From: Tilletiopsis washingtonensis
Lineage: Eukaryota; Basidiomycota; Exobasidiomycetes; Entylomatales
Direction of reading: 5' to 3'
Assembly (NCBI RefSeq): GCF_003144115.1
Contig: NW_020312001.1
Location: forward strand, 648,722-712,721
DNA length: 64,000 nucleotides
The notes beneath the pieces were generated by a model. The model was not told where the DNA came from, made no database searches, and worked only from the letters and a program-made list of their open reading frames with translations. The position numbers and the translations under genes were made by a program. Shown here piece by piece: positions 59,206 to 64,000 of the stretch; within the stretch, counting starts at the first letter, position 1; the number at the start of each line of letters is the position of its first letter.

Positions 59206-62200
59206 TCACGACTCGGGCCGCCAGAGACGCAGCGTCAGGGCCTGCAGTGGGTGTCAGCCAACCGTCGTCGCCGAGACACGCGCGACGCACGTTCAAGATC
59301 ACGCTCGTGGACGACAGCGCCATCGCGAGGCCGCTCCACGAGGGGCCGAGAGTAAAGTCGGTCGGCGCCAGTGCGCCAGCAGCGATGGGCAGCAAGACTG
59401 TGGGCGCAATGAGCGATGTGGCACGCTTGGCATCTTCGCTGAGGCTCACTGAGGTTGAAGCAGGCGGCCCACGCAAAGTTCTGCCGCACCTTGCGAGCTG
59501 TCGCACGGCTCAGCGAGAGGAGCACGGGCAGCGAGGCGAGAGGCGCAGTGGGGCTGAGCAGGATGAAGTCGGCACTGGATGACGCCTGGGATGGAGGTGA
59601 GCGAGGGGCTTGCGCTGAGCCTATCTGGCTGCTCACAATCGCGCTGCCGCCGCCCATCGCGACGCCGACGTCGGCGCTCGTCAGGGCTGTGCGGGTGTCA
59701 GACACGCTCTCTGCATCGTCCCACGAGCTGCTCACCTGGTGCATCGTTGATGCCGTCGCCCTGTTGCGCGCATTGCGTCAGCCATGGAACGTCGAGGCAC
59801 GCATGCTAGCACTCGCAATGAATACCACGAGCGGCTTCTCGCCTCCACGTACACCCTCCTCGCTCCCATTGCGGATGCGCTCCAGTGCATCCTGCTTGCC
59901 CGTCGGCAGCACACCAGCGACGACGTGCTCGATGTCGAGCTGCGCAGCCACCGCGCGGACAGTCGCTTCGGCATCGCCGCTGACGATCCAGCACTCGGCG
60001 CGGTACCGCTTGCGCAGGGCAGCGATCGTGGCTGCGGCCTCTGTCCGCAGCGGATCCGCCACAGCCAGCGCACAGAGCACCCGCGGCGCCTGACCCTCGC
60101 GGCGGATAGCCACAAAGACTGCCGAGCGCGCCTGGCTCTGCCACTGCGCGACGATCTCTTGATGCTCCGCACCTAGCGGCGCACACTCGGTCACGAGGCG
60201 CCGATTGCCGACAAGCAAGTCAAAGCCGGCGAAGCGCCCTATGAGGCCTGAGCCGGAGAGCTCTTGCACGTCACTTGGACGAGGTGCCGCAGCGTCCGCG
60301 CCGGCTGCCATCTCCTCGCAGTAGCGGCGGATCGCCTCGCCGACGGGGTGCGTGCTGCTCTGCTCGACGACGTCGAGCGCGTGCCAGATGTCGATACTGT
60401 CGTTGGTGCTCACGTCCAGGCGCTCAACGACTTGGCCCACGCCTTCCGTCAGCGTGCCGGTCTTGTCAAAGACGACAACCGTTCGGCGCCGACCGGCCTG
60501 CGATGCTTGCTGGAACGCCTCGCCGCCGCCGTTGACGAGGATGCCGCGCGCGCTTGCGAGACCGATGCCGGCGAGCTGGGCCGTCGGTGCCGCCAGCCCG
60601 ATGCCGCATGGGCAGGCGACGACGACGACCGATATGGCGAATTGAAGTGCGTACAGGAAGCGAGCGCCCGGCTCGTCGGGATGCGGCGTATGCGCCCGAA
60701 CCCAGCGCGGCGAGGCAATGGCGTAGAGCACAACCAGCCAGAGAAGCAAGACGCCGATCTAGCAGGCGCAGAGCTGTCAGCATGCCTGTCACTTGAGAGC
60801 GAAGCGGCGCGACTCACAGCGATGTAGATGACGACTGGCACAAAGACGCTCGTGACGCGGTCTGCGATGCGCTCGATCGACGCCTTGCGGCCTGAGGCAC
60901 TGCGCACGACGTCGAGGATGCCATCTAGCAGCTGCTCGCCTGGCAGCGCCGACACGCGTGCGATCACAGGATGCGCACTGGCGTTGGCTGTGCCGGCGAA
61001 GAGCTGGTCGCCGGCTTGCTTCTTGGCAGGCACGCTCTCGCCGGTGAGGCTGGACTCGTCGAACAGCGCCGTGCGCTCGTCTGCCAGCACGCTGTCGAGC
61101 GGAGGACTCGCTCCGGCGGGCACGAGGACCAGGTCGCCGAGCTCGAGCAAAGCGACATCAAGCTCTCGCAGCTTGCTGGCGCTTCCTGCTGCCGGGTCAA
61201 GCAGCAACAGGCCTCGCGAGGGTCGCAGAGCGCCCAGAGCCGCCACGGCGTCACCCGTGCGCCGCTTTGACCATGACTCGAGCAGACGGCCGAGCAGGAT
61301 GAACGTGATCAGGAAGACTGACGCATCGAAGAATGTCATCGCGTCGCTCATTTGCTCTTGCGGGCCTCGTGCGACGTTGAAAAGCATGAACGCGAACGAG
61401 GCAAAGTAGGCCACAGAGGTGCCGACCGCGACGAGCACCTGCGGGCAGCGTGAGGACGGCTTTGCCAGGAGAAACGCGCAAGACTCACCTCCATGTTGCC
61501 CCAGCGCAGCAGGCGCTCACTCCATGAGCGCCCAGGCCGCCAAACGCTGCGCAGGCTCTTGTACGAGCGTGCGTAGAAGAGCGAGCCAACGCCGAACTGG
61601 ACAGGCGTTGCCAGAGCAAACAGGGTCACTTCAGCCACCGTCGCGCCACCCCAAGCAGGCGCTGCAAGCCGCTGCCGCAAGGGCGCAGACTCGTCAAGTG
61701 CGGGAGCCAGCATCCCGACGACGAAGGTTGGCACGGCAAAGACTAGAGCAATCGCAAAGCGGACGGCATAGTCGAGGAACTCTCGCCTTGCCAGCTCGGC
61801 GCTGCGCGAGGCCAGCGAGGGTGGCGTGACGTGTACCACGTTGAAGGCCGGGTCGAGGCTGGCCAAATCGGAGAGGATGCTGCGCAGCGTGGTGTGTGCG
61901 GAAGGCGCGTAGGTGAACGCCAGCTCCGGCAGATCTGTTCGCAGCGAGGAGAGCTCCTTCGCGTCGATCGAGATAGAGCCTTCGTCCCGCTTGCGCTCAA
62001 AGTAGCGCTGGACCTTGCTGACACAGTGCCCGCAGAACATGCCCTGGATCGAGACTCGTGCTGCTCGTGCCTGTGTCGCAGGGGCCGCGTCGGTGTCCAG
62101 CGAGGAGAGCTGCACCTCGTAGCCCGCATCATCGATCGCCTCGAGCACGGTATCTGCCACTTTCCGAGCTGCTGCCTCGTCTGCCGCGCCGAACGCGGCA

Positions 62201-63238
62201 GACGCGCGGCCCTCGAGAAGGACGACCTGGAAGGAGGAGAGCTCGACAGCACCGCGCACGGCTCGCTCGACGTTGCCCACACAAGAGGCGCACGTCATGC
62301 CGCCGACCGAGTATTGCGCAGTCCACTTGCGCTCCTCGCCCGCAGGCGCGACCGTCGCGACGCTGACATCGTAGCCGGCGTCTTCAATCGCTTCCACAAG
62401 CTGGTCGAGTGCCGCCTTTGACTGCACAGTTGCGCTGGCGGAGTTTGAGAGCAGCTCCACGCTGAAGGCATGCAGCAGCTTGTGGTCGCCGGCGTTGAGG
62501 GTCTGCGCAGCCGAGTTGACGGCATTGACGCAGCTGGCACAGGCTGTGCGGAGTATCAGCGAGGGCCCTGCTCGTATCGCAGCACGACTCACTCATGCCG
62601 CCAATCGCGAGGGTGGCCTTGAGTGGAGCGTCTGGCTCATGGTGGTGCTCGTCCTCGCCTTCGCCTCTGCACGCAGCGCAGACGCTCATGTGTCGTTGCC
62701 GCGCCTCTTCGCGCTCGGCAGCTGTCGAGCGCTGTTCTTTGCGGTATGTCAAGGGCCGCAGGAATGCCCGAGACGGCGGAAAGGAGCTCGGCGCCGAGCC
62801 TGCCGTATCGGGCTGCTCTGCCTCGCGCTGCACATCGTCCAGCGTGATCGCCTGTGCCGACGCACTCGGACGCCCGCGTGCTGCGACCTCGCGAGTCTGC
62901 AGCGCCGCTGCCGGGTAGCCGTCGGCATCGAGCGTGGCGCAGAGGCGGGCCAGGAGCGCGAGCACATGCGCCCGGTCGAAGTGTGCCTGCTCGTGCGCGG
63001 CGTGCGCTGCATGCGTGAACTGGACGCTGCTGTCGAGGAGCGAGACGGACACGTCCGAGACGCTGTGGCCGAGCAGCGACGTGATGTGCTCGACGCACGA
63101 TGGGCAGTGCAGCGCCGGCACGACAAGCGTGGTGCGCAGCTGCAGCGCCGCACCCCGTCCTGACCCGGCGCCGGCCTTGCTGTTGATCCTGCGTGCCGCC
63201 GACGAGAGCAGCGCCGTGCGCTCGTGCGGCAGGGACAT
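59206..63238 (-). CDS. CCC2: Copper-transporting P1B-type ATPase (Ccc2/ATP7 type)
   Basis: Pumps Cu(I) into the Golgi lumen for multicopper oxidases such as the iron-uptake ferroxidase. Four N-terminal metal-binding domains are visible: HCPSC, GGMTCASC (its Met/Thr codons flank the intron after 62590), GGMTCASC again, and QGMFCGHC. The membrane core follows, with TGES, the transport motif ACPCGIG, the phosphorylation site DKTGTLTEG, the nucleotide-domain SSTHPVGEAI and the hinge GDGINDAPALTSADVGVAMGGG. The last splice (intron 59242-59290) ends the protein with ILNALTLRLWRPES, the normal C-terminal style of this family; reading through would run antisense into ATG16. Other introns interrupt near 61488, 60760-60818, 59790, 59705-59745 and 59600. 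Start at 63238 (MSLPHERT). The DKTGT and GDGxNDAP residues are intact. Confidence 0.95.
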
Positions 63239-63813
63239 GCTTGCGCTGCGCCTCGCCGCCGTGGTTGATGTGTTGCGGAGGCAAGGAGGCGCTGCGCGAA
63301 ATGCTCCGAGGCAGCCGCGCGTCCGGCGAGAAAGCCAGGGGCTCGGACGCGCAGCCGGCGCCTTTCCCACGCGGCACGGCTGCGTCCAACACCAGCCAGC
63401 GCGCCGCACCTTATTCCTGACCACCTCCTCGCACCACACACCACAGCACGCAGGCTCGAAAGGGAAGGAGGGTTGTATTAAGGTACTAGATGTCTTTGCT
63501 GTGCTCGCGCTGCTGCTGCAGCAGCATTGGCCGGAAGCCGCGCGGCGTGAGTGGCAGCGCCGGCAGCTGCGGCGCCGTGCGTGGCGTGCCCGGGGTGCCC
63601 GGTGTCGTCGGCTGTGCGGTGCCAGTCCGCGGAGTCGACGGCAGCGGCGGCAGCGCCGACAGCGACGGCAGCGGCAGCGGCATGGGCGCCAGCGGCAGCG
63701 GGGACGGCGGCGCGGCTCGCCGCTTCTTCTGCTGGAGGCGAGACGGTGTCAGCCAGGGCCGACACCGCCTCAGCGCTGCCCGCATCCCCGCCGCGGCGCC
63801 CCTCGCCGCGACA
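63239..63813. other. Region between copper ATPase and partial gene
   Basis: Upstream of the copper ATPase. On the minus strand a Pro/Thr-rich frame (about 63486-63785, with TPRTGTAQPTTPGTPGTPRT) is open. A strong branch-plus-acceptor signal (CTGACACC...CTCCAG) reads down to about 63737. It could be a last exon of the partial gene at 63814, but I could not join the frames with a GT donor in the right phase. Confidence 0.4.
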
Positions 63814-64000
63814 TCACTGCTTCTTCAGGCTGCTACCCGAGGCCGAAGAGCGCCTGGTCAGGCCTGCAACGCCCGCGGCGCCCTTCTTCTCGAGCTCGAT
63901 GCTCTCCATCGACCAGCGCGCCGCGGCGGCGGCCTCGGGCGTCGCACCCGTCACCGTCACGCCGGGCAGCGGCTTCTCCGCCTCCTCGTCGACCTTCGTA
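63814..64000 (-). CDS. C-terminal end of an unidentified gene, cut by window edge
   Basis: An open frame entering from the right edge reads TKVDEEAEKPLPGVTVTGAT, then WSMESIELEKKGAAG and RRSSASGSSLKKQ, and meets a stop at 63814-63816. The composition is like a disordered protein tail. No family can be assigned from 60 residues. A GTGATG donor-like sequence overlaps the stop, so the true end could lie further left. Confidence 0.45.
   Translation of the reverse strand, partial: TKVDEEAEKPLPGVTVTGATPEAAAAARWSMESIELEKKGAAGVAGLTRRSSASGSSLKKQ

Noticed and set aside
59015-59241. Read-through extension of the copper ATPase frame past 59241 into ATG16
   Set aside because: It would overlap the conserved Atg16 coiled coil antisense; the spliced end LTLRLWRPES is the normal family C-terminus.

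Overview
This window looks like nuclear DNA of a basidiomycete fungus, most likely a GC-rich Ustilaginomycotina relative; that placement is inference from gene content and gene structure. The evidence is GC-rich sequence throughout, a typical fungal housekeeping gene set, and many short introns (mostly 46-60 nt, GTGAGT-like donors, a CTGAC/CTCAC branch-like motif 8-20 nt before a CAG acceptor). All gene models were read by eye by joining frames across such introns, so exon edges are good but not experimentally proven. I saw no tRNA, rRNA, CRISPR array, LTR element or viral relic.

Layout. 1-7284: nitrate assimilation pair, nitrate reductase (minus, cut by the left edge) and nitrite reductase (plus), sharing a 1.24 kb divergent promoter with GATA-, CCAAT- and NirA-like sites. 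7414-11574 (minus): C2/EF-hand phosphatidylserine decarboxylase (PSD2 type). 12449-16240 (plus): Mtr4 exosome helicase, tail to tail with UTP18 (16305-18297, minus). 19067-20073 (minus): SUR7/PalI-type tetraspan. 21942-26003 (minus): Ssn6/Cyc8 TPR corepressor. 29480-31595 (plus): an unusually long hydroxymethylbilane synthase. 31950-33551 (minus): secreted GH16 glucanase with a GPI-like tail. 34693-36280 (plus): unidentified protein. 36387-37412 (minus): secreted histidine-phosphatase-like protein. 38401-39775 (plus): heme oxygenase. 39965-43175 (minus): nucleoporin Nic96. 44171-46900 (plus): Hpc2/ubinuclein histone chaperone subunit. 46936-49328 (minus): BRCT protein. 50548-51887 (plus): tetraspan with a Gln-rich tail. 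52749-53471 (plus): acidic orphan. 54323-56801 (minus): soluble fumarate reductase with a cytochrome b5 tail. 58326-59187 (plus): Atg16. 59206-63238 (minus): Ccc2-type copper ATPase. 63814-64000 (minus): a partial gene.

The most striking non-genic feature is a 527 bp block (49575-50101) between the divergent BRCT and tetraspan genes. It holds about 32 copies of a TTGGAC/GTCCAA hexamer on both strands, spaced almost always 10-12 bp and grouped into palindromic modules around an AT-richer core. A second is a 144 bp near-perfect hairpin (34132-34275) with 52 bp arms. Several genes carry coding microexons of 11-20 nt, one apparently ending in a GC-AG intron. Nitrite reductase (siroheme), hydroxymethylbilane synthase and heme oxygenase all belong to tetrapyrrole metabolism. 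The last two both start with a Cys-Pro motif of the heme-regulatory type. The genes otherwise look like an ordinary mixed fungal neighbourhood, with three convergent pairs separated by only 18-64 bp.
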